Source: Xenorhabdus sp. IM139775 (GTDB lineage: Bacteria; Pseudomonadota; Gammaproteobacteria; Enterobacterales; Enterobacteriaceae). From it: a stretch of DNA of 64,000 nucleotides. Below the pieces are notes generated by a model. It searched no databases and was not told the origin of the DNA. It worked only from the letters and a program-made list of their open reading frames with translations. Every line of letters starts with the position of its first letter. The first letter of the stretch is position 1. The stretch covers positions 22,970 to 86,969 of the forward strand of contig NZ_JAQRFK010000005.1 in NCBI RefSeq assembly GCF_028598745.1. Reading direction: 5' to 3'. Position numbers and translations under genes: made by a program. Positions 31,746 through 41,349 of the stretch are shown piece after piece.

Positions 31746-33284
31746 TTATTTAACTTCACTTTTAACGGCAGGGAGTTCAGCATCAGACTCATCATCATGC
31801 TGATTTTGTTCACCATCATAGGTTCCGGCAAGGCCATTATCAAGCAGGAATTGATGTAAGCTGGATTCTTTGTTATTTAATTTGACTTTGTCATTGGCGT
31901 AGTGGAAGTCAAGGCCAATGATCCCATTTTCATCAGTCAGGATTTTGTGTTTAACCCCTTCCTGCGCCACCATTTGAACCTGTAGTTTTGCTTTAGCTTC
32001 TGCGGCATCTTTATCTTTACCGTCCAGCATTTCTGACTGTACGATAGATTCTATCAGCATGGCCTTAGAGATGTTAACGTTCAGCGATAACCCTTGAACC
32101 AGAGTACGAACCATTTCTTCCGGCTCCATTTGGTTCAGCGCTTTTTTATCTTCCGGAATGTTTTGCAGGGAAAGTTTGAAATCGATTAAACTTTCACCTT
32201 TGCTGTTTTTCCAGTTAAAAGGAGAAATGCTGAATTGTGGATCGTTATTCAGAAGAAGATGTAAGTTACTGAGAACAGCTAAAGCGGCCGTATCATAAGA
32301 TGATCCATCTGTCGTCAAGGCGGCTTCTGTCGCGTCATTATAGGCTTGGGTAAATTTACGCACAGACTGGCCATCTAATTTCTCCATGCCCAACGCTAAC
32401 TGACCGGAACCAAACTCGATATCCTTAATTTTTACACCATTAACGCCATAAGCGACTTTGATATTCAGATCGTCTTTATCCTCGCCCAAATTGGAGGTCA
32501 CTTTTATACCCTTAAGGGACATATTGGGTTCATTAGGAATGCCGTTCATGCTGAACTCGCCAACATTGTAGCTTTGATCCCCGATATAGATATCGAACTT
32601 ACCTTTTTTATTATCCCCTTTGAAATCAATGCCCTTAAGTGCGATGCTTTCTTGTTTAGTCGGATCACTGAAAGACAGTTCATCACTTTTGACTGCAAAT
32701 GAAAATGCGCTTAAATCACGATTCGTTTCGGCGCTGATTTTGGCGCCTGAGAATGACAGAACTCGCTGCTCACCATTTTTTTTGGTTTCTGTATGATTGA
32801 TAGGAATCAAATCAACGTGGGTAGAAATTGCACCGCCATAACCGACTTTGGCATCCAGGCTAAACAGTGATTTTCCATTGGTGAAGTCAAATAGCGCCTT
32901 CAGGGCATCGCTTTGTTCAAGTTCTGAATGGATAGAAGCCATTTTGGGTATCAGGCTGAAGGTCTTCAGGCTGGCAAGGGGAAATGGCCCATGATCAATC
33001 GTCGATTTAAAAATGATCTCTTCATTGGGTGAGATGTCGGCATTTTTTACACCATTTTTGATGGTTAGGATGAAACGGACATCGGAGCTAAAAATACCGC
33101 GTTTGAAATCTTTTGCCTGCCATTCTATGCCACTTTCAGGCAATGATTTTGCCAACTCTGTGTTGGCTTTCTTTATGAAGCTATCCAGACGACTTTCAAG
33201 TGCCTTGCCTGTATACCATGATGCCCCTGTCCATACCGCACCCAGAGCAACAACAACGCTTACTGCAACTAACGATTTTTTCAT
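31746..33284 (-). CDS. ydgA: YdgA, DUF945 protein
   Basis: The 512-residue protein matches E. coli YdgA (502). It has an N-terminal signal/anchor (KKSLVAVSVVVALGAVWTGA) and a long DUF945 periplasmic body rich in beta-strand patterns. The acidic C-terminal tail is extra. The function is unsettled; E. coli YdgA is a dimeric inner-membrane-associated protein linked to swarming behaviour. It lies between add and manA as in E. coli. Confidence 0.9.
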   Translation of the reverse strand: MKKSLVAVSVVVALGAVWTGASWYTGKALESRLDSFIKKANTELAKSLPESGIEWQAKDFKRGIFSSDVRFILTIKNGVKNADISPNEEIIFKSTIDHGPFPLASLKTFSLIPKMASIHSELEQSDALKALFDFTNGKSLFSLDAKVGYGGAISTHVDLIPINHTETKKNGEQRVLSFSGAKISAETNRDLSAFSFAVKSDELSFSDPTKQESIALKGIDFKGDNKKGKFDIYIGDQSYNVGEFSMNGIPNEPNMSLKGIKVTSNLGEDKDDLNIKVAYGVNGVKIKDIEFGSGQLALGMEKLDGQSVRKFTQAYNDATEAALTTDGSSYDTAALAVLSNLHLLLNNDPQFSISPFNWKNSKGESLIDFKLSLQNIPEDKKALNQMEPEEMVRTLVQGLSLNVNISKAMLIESIVQSEMLDGKDKDAAEAKAKLQVQMVAQEGVKHKILTDENGIIGLDFHYANDKVKLNNKESSLHQFLLDNGLAGTYDGEQNQHDDESDAELPAVKSEVK

Positions 33285-33443
33285 GTGGAAATTCCATCCT
33301 TTTAACGCGTGTGATGCGTTTTGTATTTATGTCAAAAATGGTTGTTAAGTGTATAGTCTAGCTAAAATATTTTTAATCTGTTTTCACTGGAAATGTGATT
33401 AACAACCAAGAGCTATAATTATAACTTTATGAATCTAATCTCA

Positions 33444-34616
33444 TTAATTAGATACTTTAGCGATTTTCCCGTTACCACAAACAGTTACGATTTTTTCTAT
33501 AGCAGATAAGAAGATTGATTCACCTGAGAACAATCGCAATTGCTGCTTATCCGTGCTGATAACGGCATGTCCTCCAACACAAAATAGAATTGATGCTGAA
33601 TCATTCGCCAGTGAAATGGGTTGTTCTGAAACAGAATAAACAGAAAAACTAAAATCATTGACAGGAACAGGGTAATTCAGCGCATTTTTTTCCTGTTTTG
33701 GCACAGTCAGCAAAGTATCGGCAGCTTTTGGAATAAAATCCAGATTCGCCATTAATTCAGGTACATCAATATGTTTACTGGTTAGGCCGGCACGCAACAC
33801 ATTGTCAGAATTGGCCATGACCTCCAGGGCGACGCCATCAAGATAGGCATGGGGCGTGCGGGCATACAAAAACATCGCCTGACCGGGTTCGAGTTCAACC
33901 ACATTGAGCAGGAGTGGTGCAAACAGCCCATTGTCATCGGGATAGAACGAGGTCATTTTTTTGATGGTATTCCACGGCTCGCCCTGCTGACTGTTTAATG
34001 CTGATTTTAACACCGCAATCGCCAGGTGTTTTTGTTCTCCCTGCATATTCAATAATTGTGAAAAGAGAAACGACAAATGTTGTTCAGTCGGCTGCTGGAG
34101 GAATGTTTGAATATCGGGATGCGCAGCGGAAACATAACCCAATAATTGCGCGATCTCCGATAAGGGCCTGAAAGCATTTATGGCCTTGAAGGGGGTCAGG
34201 GCATAGACCAGTTCAGGCTTATGGTTATCATCCTTATAGTTGCGTTGTGCTGAATCTAACGGGAGCCCCTGCGCATTTTCTTTGGCAAAGCCCAGTTCAG
34301 CCGAAGTTTTATCAGGGTGCACTTGAATAGACAGGGGTTGCGCGGCACACAATACTTTAAACAAGAAAGGCAAACGCTGGAATTGCCGGGCGACCTTTTC
34401 CCCAAGGTATTTTTCGGGTTCTTTGTCGATCAAGGTATTTAAGGCAATCGGTTCGCCTGTTTGAGGATCGGTGACCAGTGAACTGCATTTCGGATGTGCG
34501 CCCATCCACAGTTCTGCCATTGGCTGATTGTCCGGGTTTTCGATACCATAAATATCCGTCAGGGCGGTTTTACTTCCCCAGTCATAATGTTGGATTTTGT
34601 TGGTCATTTTCAGCAT
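33444..34616 (-). CDS. manA: Mannose-6-phosphate isomerase
   Basis: The 390-residue type I phosphomannose isomerase interconverts mannose 6-phosphate and fructose 6-phosphate. Zinc-binding and active-site segments are seen: QVHPDKTSAE (Gln and His ligands), NHKPELVYAL and YLDGVALEVMANSDNVLRAGLT with the catalytic Arg. It is divergent from fumC, as in E. coli (where fumA intervenes). Confidence 0.95.
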   Translation of the reverse strand: MLKMTNKIQHYDWGSKTALTDIYGIENPDNQPMAELWMGAHPKCSSLVTDPQTGEPIALNTLIDKEPEKYLGEKVARQFQRLPFLFKVLCAAQPLSIQVHPDKTSAELGFAKENAQGLPLDSAQRNYKDDNHKPELVYALTPFKAINAFRPLSEIAQLLGYVSAAHPDIQTFLQQPTEQHLSFLFSQLLNMQGEQKHLAIAVLKSALNSQQGEPWNTIKKMTSFYPDDNGLFAPLLLNVVELEPGQAMFLYARTPHAYLDGVALEVMANSDNVLRAGLTSKHIDVPELMANLDFIPKAADTLLTVPKQEKNALNYPVPVNDFSFSVYSVSEQPISLANDSASILFCVGGHAVISTDKQQLRLFSGESIFLSAIEKIVTVCGNGKIAKVSN

Positions 34617-34790
34617 GGCGGAATTTCCTATAATAAAAAAGTCACTTATTCATATGACAACAATACAATAAACACGATTAGGTCGCATTATCGATAATAA
34701 ATTTATGGCATTATAAACAGATGCCGACTAATTTTATCTGCAAAGTTTATTCCGGCGTATTCAATTATTCTGTGTGCTAAGGAGATAGTA

Positions 34791-36185
34791 ATGGCAGCCA
34801 CTCGCATTGAAAAAGACTCAATGGGACCTATCGAAGTACCTGCTGACCAATTATGGGGGGCGCAAACTCAGCGCTCACTAGAGCATTTCCGTATTTCTCA
34901 GGAAAAAATGCCTGTTGCATTGATTCATGCCCTTGCATTGACTAAACAAGCCGCGGCCAGTGTCAATATGGATCTGGGCCTTCTGCCTAAAGAACGTGGT
35001 GAAGCAATTATTGCTGCGGCGAAAGAGGTGCTGGAAGACAAACACCCAACAGAATTCCCCCTTGCTATCTGGCAGACCGGTTCGGGAACCCAGAGCAACA
35101 TGAACATGAATGAAGTGTTGGCGAACCGTGGTAGTGAGATCCTTGGTGGCAAAAGGGGCAACGAACGTTTGATTCATCCTAACGATGATGTTAACAAGAG
35201 CCAAAGCTCGAATGACGTTTTCCCGACCGCCATGCATGTTGCGGCAGTGACTGCATTACGTGACCATCTGTTACCCGAGTTAACAGTACTACAGAAAACG
35301 TTGTCCGATAAAGCAGACGCATTTAAAGACATCGTAAAAATTGGCCGTACTCACTTGCAAGATGCAACGCCGTTGACTTTAGGTCAGGAAATTTCCGGTT
35401 GGGCTGCGATGTTGACGCATAACCTGAAACACATTGAAAACAGCATTCCTCATGTGTGTGAACTGGCTCTGGGGGGCACCGCAGTCGGTACAGGCCTGAA
35501 TACGCATCCTGAATATGCCGTTCGTGTTGCGCAGAAAATTGCTGAATTATCCGGCCATCCTTTTGTTACTTCACCAAATAAATTTGAAGCACTGGCAACG
35601 TGTGATGCGTTAGTTCACTCACATGGCGCACTGAAAGGCTTGGCATCATCATTGATGAAGATTGCTAACGATGTCCGTTGGTTGGCATCCGGTCCTCGTT
35701 GCGGTATTGGTGAAATCGCCATTCCTGAAAATGAGCCAGGTAGCTCCATCATGCCAGGTAAAGTGAACCCGACTCAGTGTGAAGCGATGACCATGTTATG
35801 TGCTCAGGTTATGGGTAATGATGTGGCGATCAATATCGGGGGTTCGTCCGGTAATTTTGAACTGAATGTGTTCCGTCCAATGGTTATTCATAACTTCCTG
35901 CAATCCGTTCGTTTGCTGGCGGATGGCATGCGTAGTTTCAATGAGCATTGTGCTATTGGTATTGAACCTAATCGTGATCGCATTACTCAACTGCTGAATG
36001 AATCACTGATGCTGGTCACGGCATTAAATACGCATATTGGCTACGATAAGGCTGCTGAGATTGCCAAGAAAGCGCATAAAGAGGGGCTGACGCTGAAACA
36101 GTCAGCACTTCAGTTAGGGTACTTGACTGAAGCTGAATTTGATGCGTGGGTTCGCCCGGAAGATATGGTTGGCAGCATGAAGTAG
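34791..36185 (+). CDS. fumC: Fumarate hydratase class II
   Basis: The 464-residue iron-free fumarase has the family signature [11 protein letters not shown] and the NDVFPTAMH and [10 protein letters not shown] substrate-site blocks. It hydrates fumarate to L-malate; in E. coli it is induced by SoxS and active under oxidative stress. An AAGGAGATA ribosome site precedes the start. fumA is absent between it and manA. A bidirectional terminator follows. Confidence 0.97.
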   Translation: MAATRIEKDSMGPIEVPADQLWGAQTQRSLEHFRISQEKMPVALIHALALTKQAAASVNMDLGLLPKERGEAIIAAAKEVLEDKHPTEFPLAIWQTGSGTQSNMNMNEVLANRGSEILGGKRGNERLIHPNDDVNKSQSSNDVFPTAMHVAAVTALRDHLLPELTVLQKTLSDKADAFKDIVKIGRTHLQDATPLTLGQEISGWAAMLTHNLKHIENSIPHVCELALGGTAVGTGLNTHPEYAVRVAQKIAELSGHPFVTSPNKFEALATCDALVHSHGALKGLASSLMKIANDVRWLASGPRCGIGEIAIPENEPGSSIMPGKVNPTQCEAMTMLCAQVMGNDVAINIGGSSGNFELNVFRPMVIHNFLQSVRLLADGMRSFNEHCAIGIEPNRDRITQLLNESLMLVTALNTHIGYDKAAEIAKKAHKEGLTLKQSALQLGYLTEAEFDAWVRPEDMVGSMK

Positions 36186-36223
36186 GCAAAATGAAGTAAT
36201 TTGCCTGTTATAAGCAAGAATAA

Positions 36224-36255
36224 AAAAACCGGAGAATACTTGCTCCGGTTTTTTT
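36224..36255. terminator. Bidirectional terminator between fumC and tus
   Basis: AAAAACCGGAG pairs with CTCCGGTTTTT (11 bp, loop AATACTTG), with T runs on both strands. It ends the converging fumC and tus. Confidence 0.92.
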
Positions 36256-36260
36256 ATTCC

Positions 36261-37190
36261 TTAAATTTCTTTGTAGAGATGCAGGCGGGGAATGACCAAT
36301 TCAAGTGGCTTCGCTTTGGGTTTGTGCTTGTGTTTAATTGCATTGGCATTGTAGTTAGACAACGTGCCGATTTTGGGTTTGATTTCACTGTCTTCTGTGT
36401 AGAAAGTAATCACAGGAACCGGACAGGCATATTGTACTTGTTTTTGTATTTCTGAGTACCATACACGGGTAATGGGTTGTACTTTGACTGGCCGCTTGAT
36501 TTTCAATATCACATCATCGGGTAGTTTTTTGATATCGGTTATTTCTAACGCCACTAATGCTGCCCATTGTTCGCTGGAGTAGGGCGGAACCGCTCTCCCT
36601 GCGTTATAGCTTTTCTCCAGCCTTTCCAGAACCTGCTGTTTGGTGACTTTATTAATGATGTTCTTATTGGCCCAACCAAAATTAATGGAATCAGGGTTTA
36701 GCAGGGGAGTGATAGTACGATAGGCATTCAGGGTAATCAGGCCCCGCAAATGTTCATGAACAAACTCAAATCGTTGCTCTTTACTGATACCGGATTCTTT
36801 GGTAACGATATTTTCCAGTGCTATTTTTAATTGGTTGACTTCATTAATGGCTTCCATCGCTTCTTTATGTTGCTGGTGGTTGACAGCAAAGCACAAGGCC
36901 CCGGGAAGGCGGCTCGCCGCTTTGCTGCTGATATTAGGGTTGTTATGGTGTATGAATAGCTTCTGATAGAAGCGTAAACCTGCATTGAGTGCTTCATTTC
37001 CCTGTTGCGGGTTGACCATAATTTCGGTTATTTGTTCATGTTCTTCCCCTTTTTTGATTTGAGGTAATTCAAATACCCGTGCATCAATAAGTTGATAGCT
37101 TATTAATAACGCAATCAGGTCGGATAGTTTTTCTTCTTGTTTTTTAAAGCAAGTGGTCAGTGATTCTATGGAAAGATACTTATTCATCAT
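36261..37190 (-). CDS. tus: Tus, replication terminus site-binding protein
   Basis: The 309-residue protein has the E. coli Tus length and matches it: SSKAASRLPGALCFAVN, LITLNAYRT, FGWANKNII, the KIKRPVKVQPITRVWY stretch that includes DNA contacts, and PRLHLY at the C-terminus. Tus bound to Ter stops the DnaB helicase from one side. A Ter site lies about 33-55 bases upstream of its start, so tus is probably autorepressed as in E. coli. Confidence 0.95.
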   Translation of the reverse strand: MMNKYLSIESLTTCFKKQEEKLSDLIALLISYQLIDARVFELPQIKKGEEHEQITEIMVNPQQGNEALNAGLRFYQKLFIHHNNPNISSKAASRLPGALCFAVNHQQHKEAMEAINEVNQLKIALENIVTKESGISKEQRFEFVHEHLRGLITLNAYRTITPLLNPDSINFGWANKNIINKVTKQQVLERLEKSYNAGRAVPPYSSEQWAALVALEITDIKKLPDDVILKIKRPVKVQPITRVWYSEIQKQVQYACPVPVITFYTEDSEIKPKIGTLSNYNANAIKHKHKPKAKPLELVIPRLHLYKEI

Positions 37191-37222
37191 TGTTTTCAGC
37201 CATCATCGAGCGTACATAACTT

Positions 37223-37245
37223 TAATTAGTTACAACATACTTTTC
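37223..37245 (-). other. Ter site upstream of tus (TerB-like)
   Basis: The minus strand reads GAAAAGTATGTTGTAACTAA, matching the E. coli Ter core at the invariant GTATGTTGTAACTA. It lies between tus and its likely promoter, as TerB does in E. coli. The blocking face points to higher coordinates, the same as the site at 21077. Confidence 0.9.
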
Positions 37246-37454
37246 AACTATAAACCCAACCTATAAAAAACTCCACAACAAACACTAAAAAGCCAAACAA
37301 CAAACAAAAGGGCAGCACAGCTATTGCCAAATAATTTAACATTATGGTAAAAAAATTATTACTCATTGAGTCGGGATGAGGTTTCCCCGGTTAAACATAA
37401 GAGACATTTCAGACTGGTCTTTTACTCTCTATTAATACACAAAGGTTGTTAAGT

Positions 37455-38087
37455 ATGAAAAGATTAGTTAAGCCAGTGAATTCCTTTAAAAAGGTGATAG
37501 ACGCATTATTACCATACGCCGAATTAATCACAGCCGATTTATCAACACAAGGAAAATTAATTAAAACAGAGAGCGAATTTGCTAAGTTTTTTTTATTAGA
37601 GCAAGGATATGTCAATACTCGTAGAATAAGCGATGATTTAATCATTGCAACGTTTTTTTCACCTTATGTTATCGGATTATCTTTCTATTCTGGCGGAGAG
37701 ATCTATTACTCCATTGAACTGGGCGAAAATTGTAAAATTTACCAAGTTCCGCGGGTTAGTGCATTGAATGCCATCAGGAAACATGATCTCTATCGGGAGT
37801 GGATGAGGATAATTTCCTACAAAATATCCTTCTTATATGTCAGGGATATTAGCCTCTTTTGTCGTAGCAATAGAGATGTGGTGTGCAGCTTGTTATCTCG
37901 TCTGATGACGTTACCGGACGAATTCAGAGAAAATATTACGGCCATTAAATACATAGAACAGAGATGCACACTTTCACGCAGTTGTATACAACGAGTATTA
38001 CTTTCTCTAAAAAAGGAAAAATGTATTGAAATTATTGATGGATACCTGACTAAAATTCTGACACTACCGACTGACTCCTGTTATTAA
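37455..38087 (+). CDS. IprA-like winged-HTH regulator
   Basis: The 210-residue protein resembles E. coli YaiV/IprA: an N-terminal cyclic-nucleotide-binding-like beta domain (residues about 40-100), a central stretch with YVRDISLFCRSN, and a C-terminal helix-turn-helix with CTLSRSCIQRVLLSLKKEKCIEI. IprA affects peroxide resistance in Salmonella; the target here is unknown. The ATG at 37455 is used (AAAGG upstream). It stands between tus and the toxin pair on the same strand as the toxin and could control it. Confidence 0.75.
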   Translation: MKRLVKPVNSFKKVIDALLPYAELITADLSTQGKLIKTESEFAKFFLLEQGYVNTRRISDDLIIATFFSPYVIGLSFYSGGEIYYSIELGENCKIYQVPRVSALNAIRKHDLYREWMRIISYKISFLYVRDISLFCRSNRDVVCSLLSRLMTLPDEFRENITAIKYIEQRCTLSRSCIQRVLLSLKKEKCIEIIDGYLTKILTLPTDSCY

Positions 38088-38443
38088 TTCAATAGATTGG
38101 AGTAACAGGTAAATCATGAGTGGTTAAGATTGTTTTAAATATATTATGGTTCTGATAGTGTTATTAACAAGCTATTGGATTCATTCATTGTTGTTTTTTA
38201 ATTAACTCATTGAACATTGTCATTTCATACTATAATTAGGTTGAAAAATACCCGCGTTAAATAAGTGGCGCTTTTTAACATAAAACACCTGACAATTAAT
38301 TTTATTAATAGATAAAAACATAAAAGTACAGATTATATCAATCCAGTTAAAATCAGTGACTAACAGAAGGAATGATTTCATATTTGATTCAGATGGTAAG
38401 GCTTTGCCTTGCAATTTGTTATATTTCTTTTGGAGAAAAAATT
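38088..38443 (+). promoter_or_regulatory. AT-rich region upstream of the toxin pair
   Basis: This 356-base, AT-rich gap has no gene. It should hold the promoter for the two secreted-protein genes. The low GC compared with the flanking backbone is typical for H-NS-silenced foreign genes. Confidence 0.4.
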
Positions 38444-38899
38444 ATGAAAAAGTATAAGATACTTATATCGATAATTATAGCCCTGAATTTTTCAGCTTGT
38501 TCAAATGGGATGAAAATGACTGAGGCGACACATTCACTAAAACCTAACCATGTTGCTCATAAAACGGAGTATTCCGGGTTAATAGACATGAAAGAATGTG
38601 GAAGAGGTTACGTGGTTGGCGTGTGGTCAAACGCTGATAGCTGGAATGAGTGGGCAGTTTGGTTATCAGAAACAGGACGGAGTTGGGGTAACAATAATGC
38701 CAAAATTTACTGGGCTTACAGTAAATTAAAAACTGACTATGATAGTGGAAAGAACGCTTATGCAACTATTCTGGCAGCTCAAGCCAATGGGCAAATGGTG
38801 TCGCTTTTTGATGAACAGCTGGGATTTCGATGTAACTCATGGGGTTATGGTTCATATAGAGGAGCACAATTCGATTCGGTACAAGCTTGGTACCCATAA
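38444..38899 (+). CDS. Small secreted protein, candidate toxin B subunit
   Basis: A 151-residue exported protein with an N-terminal signal (MKKYKILISIIIALNFSACS). The FSAC could be a lipobox (Cys19) or follow a type I cleavage site. The mature part has one Cys pair (C52, C130), many aromatic residues and a helix-like TILAAQANGQMVSLF followed by a Cys, a pattern seen in small B subunits of AB5 toxins such as PltB and SubB. This resemblance is weak and not proven. It is just upstream of a pertussis-like A subunit; without the MITE the gap would be 58 bases, and pltB precedes pltA in Salmonella Typhi. The ATG at 38444 has TGGAGA upstream. Confidence 0.6.
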   Translation: MKKYKILISIIIALNFSACSNGMKMTEATHSLKPNHVAHKTEYSGLIDMKECGRGYVVGVWSNADSWNEWAVWLSETGRSWGNNNAKIYWAYSKLKTDYDSGKNAYATILAAQANGQMVSLFDEQLGFRCNSWGYGSYRGAQFDSVQAWYP

Positions 38900-38902
38900 T
38901 CA

Positions 38903-39055
38903 CAGGGCGAGAGCATGAAAGCCTGCTTTTTGAACGATCCGTACAAATAAAATACTGATTGATACTTTAACAAGACCGAATTGAGTGATATTCACCCTAT
39001 AATTGATTATGATGCATACAAATTAAGGTCAAAAAACGTTCGCGCTCTCGCCCTG
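38903..39055. mobile_element. MITE-like element with 12-bp inverted ends
   Basis: A 153-bp segment starts with CAGGGCGAGAGC and ends with its exact complement GCTCTCGCCCTG. It is flanked on both sides by a perfect direct repeat CCCATAATCA (38893-38902 and 39056-39065), a likely 10-bp target duplication. It has no reading frame of note, so it is non-autonomous. The left duplication includes the stop codon of the upstream gene. Confidence 0.85.
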
Positions 39056-39120
39056 CCCATAATCATGGATCATTTTCTGGGTTTTCTTAAAATTTATAAA
39101 TTTTAAGGGAGAAACATTTA

Positions 39121-39885
39121 ATGAAAATTTTAAAACTCCTTTATTTGTTATGTGTTTTATTTTTATATACAACACAATCCTATGCTCAACAACAAGTCAA
39201 TCACGTTTATCGAATGGATACTCGTTGTCCAGATGAAATCTTCCGTTCAGCAGGGGGCGGTTTTTTTCCCGCCGGAACGAATGATAATATTGTAGAACAT
39301 GTTCAGGAATACAGTGATGCAGGACATAGGGCTGCCGCTTCAGCATTTGTCGCAACGACTGCCAATCGAGAGGCCGCTATTGAATGGGGCGTCGATTTTC
39401 AGGAGGGAAGGACATTCTACGTTTATGACATACGGCCAACTTCCCGGTTTTACAGTGTTGTTTTGTCATTACAGAGACTTTATGCCCAGACAGGTAATAG
39501 GAGTTATCTGCGCCTGATTCGTATTTATGAAGAGCAGGCAGAATATGTCGCACTCGGAGGCATTGCTGTCACACAAGTTCAAGGTGCTCAGGAGTTTCTG
39601 TATGATGAGAGTAGCGATAGTTACGTTGAAGGTCGTTATAGAATTAACAACTTATACCAAGATGCTGAAACAACAGCAAATGTCACCCCTTATACACCAA
39701 GATCTCAATTACCAAGTGAAGTAATCACATCTGAAACTTACTGTGCTCTCAATCTGACCACCTCACGTTATTCTGCTCGTCTTACAGCCAGTACTACTCA
39801 CCACAAATACCCATTTTTGGGGAAATTAAAACGATGCCATGACAGCTTGTTAACAATGGCTTTTTTAAACGCCAGCTTTCTCTAA
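39121..39885 (+). CDS. Pertussis-toxin-like ADP-ribosyltransferase (ArtA/PltA type)
   Basis: The 254-residue exported protein has a signal peptide ending near residue 22 (SYA) and the S1/PltA fold motifs in order: VYRMDTR with NAD-binding Arg31, the GGGFFPAG loop, SAFVATT (residues 74-80, in place of STS), and the catalytic Q139-A-E141 in EEQAEYVALGGI. C36 and C208 match the S1/PltA intrachain disulfide; C239 near the C-terminus is extra and could bond to a partner. The Q-x-E form suits modification of Cys in G-protein alpha subunits; the target is inferred. A GGGAG ribosome site and a downstream terminator frame it. No cdtB gene is in the window. Confidence 0.88.
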   Translation: MKILKLLYLLCVLFLYTTQSYAQQQVNHVYRMDTRCPDEIFRSAGGGFFPAGTNDNIVEHVQEYSDAGHRAAASAFVATTANREAAIEWGVDFQEGRTFYVYDIRPTSRFYSVVLSLQRLYAQTGNRSYLRLIRIYEEQAEYVALGGIAVTQVQGAQEFLYDESSDSYVEGRYRINNLYQDAETTANVTPYTPRSQLPSEVITSETYCALNLTTSRYSARLTASTTHHKYPFLGKLKRCHDSLLTMAFLNASFL

Positions 39886-39898
39886 TCGTGTTCAACTT

Positions 39899-39938
39899 CA
39901 CTCCACCTTTAAACAGGTGGAGTGATAAATTTTATCTT
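39899..39938 (+). terminator. terminator after the toxin gene
   Basis: A perfect 10-bp stem (CACTCCACCT / AGGTGGAGTG, loop TTAAAC) followed by an AT-rich, T-containing tail closes the toxin transcription unit and may also serve ynfM from the other side. Confidence 0.75.
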
Positions 39939-39942
39939 TAAA

Positions 39943-41217
39943 TTATTTTGCTAATTTATTGAGTTTGCAGCCTAAATAAAGAGCAACGAGGGTGAGCAAT
40001 GCAATAAATATAGCAACACCGTTCCAGGCAAAATAAGACCAAAATACGCCACCTAATGTCCCTGCAATACTGGAACCGGAGTAATAACTAAATAAGTAAA
40101 GTGATGAGGCTTGTGCTTTTGCCCGTTTGGCTCTCTGTCCTACCCAACTACTGGCAATGGCATGTGCGGCAAAGAAGCCCGTTGTCAGCATCATTACACC
40201 CAGTATCACAGCCCAAATAGGAGAAAATAAGGTAACGATGCAACCCATAAACATCATACCAATGGCCGCTAATAATACGTTGCCTCTCCCATATTTGCTG
40301 GTTAGCGTACCCGCTTTAGTTGCACTGTAAGTTCCTGTTAAGTAAACGACAGACAGCAATCCGACAATAGTTTGGCTTAAATGATAAGGTGCTGCTAATA
40401 ATCGATAGCCAATATAGTTAAACATGGTGACGAAGCCTCCCATCAGCAAAAAGGCTTCAGCAAATAGCAAGGGAAGACCTTGGTCACGAAAGTGTAATTT
40501 CAAATTGATGAGCAGTGACTTAGGTTTTAATGAACTGGGTTTAAAGTGCTTGGATTCCGGTAACATTTTCCAAAATGCAATGGCGGAGATTAAGGCAAAA
40601 GCGCCTAATAAGATAACGGCAATTCGCCAAGAATAGTGATCTGCAATGACACCAGTTATCAAGCGTCCGCTCATTCCGCCTATTGAGTTACCACTTATAT
40701 AAAGACCGATAGATAAGGCGACATAGCTGGGATGGATTTCTTCACTTAAATAAGTCATGGCTACCGCAGCAACACCACTGACTGACAAACCCACGAGCGC
40801 CCGGATAAATAAAATTCCATGCCAGCTTGTTACGACAGAACTTAAGAGAGTAAAAATAGCGGCGGCAATCAGTGACACGACCATGACATTTTTACGGCCA
40901 AGTGCATCGGATAGAGGGCCTGTGATTAACAGACCGAGAGATAACATTCCAGTAGACAGTGATAAGGCTAAGCTACTGTTAGCCGGCGAGATGTTAAATT
41001 CCTCGGATAAAAGCGGCAAAATGGGTTGGACGAAATAGAGTAAGGCGAAAGTTGCCAGCCCAACGGCAAAGAATGAGAGAGTGACTCGCAGGTAGACCGC
41101 ATCTTCACGTTGAATATAGTGCTGTCTACTTTTGTGCCTCTGGTTAATCGTGTTTTCAACACCTCTTTCAACGCCAGAGACTGCTGATTTTCCACTGGCG
41201 CTTTGGATTGTATTCAC
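39943..41217 (-). CDS. ynfM: YnfM-like MFS transporter
   Basis: A 424-residue, twelve-helix major facilitator close to E. coli YnfM (LATFALLYFVQPILP, GPLSDALGRK, SGVAAVAMTYLSEEIHP, GGMSGRLITG). YnfM has been linked to arabinose efflux-type transport; substrate unknown. It is divergent from its LysR regulator, as in E. coli. Confidence 0.92.
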   Translation of the reverse strand: MNTIQSASGKSAVSGVERGVENTINQRHKSRQHYIQREDAVYLRVTLSFFAVGLATFALLYFVQPILPLLSEEFNISPANSSLALSLSTGMLSLGLLITGPLSDALGRKNVMVVSLIAAAIFTLLSSVVTSWHGILFIRALVGLSVSGVAAVAMTYLSEEIHPSYVALSIGLYISGNSIGGMSGRLITGVIADHYSWRIAVILLGAFALISAIAFWKMLPESKHFKPSSLKPKSLLINLKLHFRDQGLPLLFAEAFLLMGGFVTMFNYIGYRLLAAPYHLSQTIVGLLSVVYLTGTYSATKAGTLTSKYGRGNVLLAAIGMMFMGCIVTLFSPIWAVILGVMMLTTGFFAAHAIASSWVGQRAKRAKAQASSLYLFSYYSGSSIAGTLGGVFWSYFAWNGVAIFIALLTLVALYLGCKLNKLAK

Positions 41218-41349
41218 GCTACTTCCTTATCCATGTAAAACAAACGTTAACTACTTGATGTAGATCAAGGATAGGAATTCATGAATATTTTGTCTAATAT
41301 ATTAATCATTGGAAATGATATTTTAAAAGTATCAATTGGGTGATAGATA

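Noticed and set aside
38272..38283. TTTTTAACATAA as a second dif-like half-site
   Set aside because: Only the XerD arm is partly matched; the XerC side shows no similarity.
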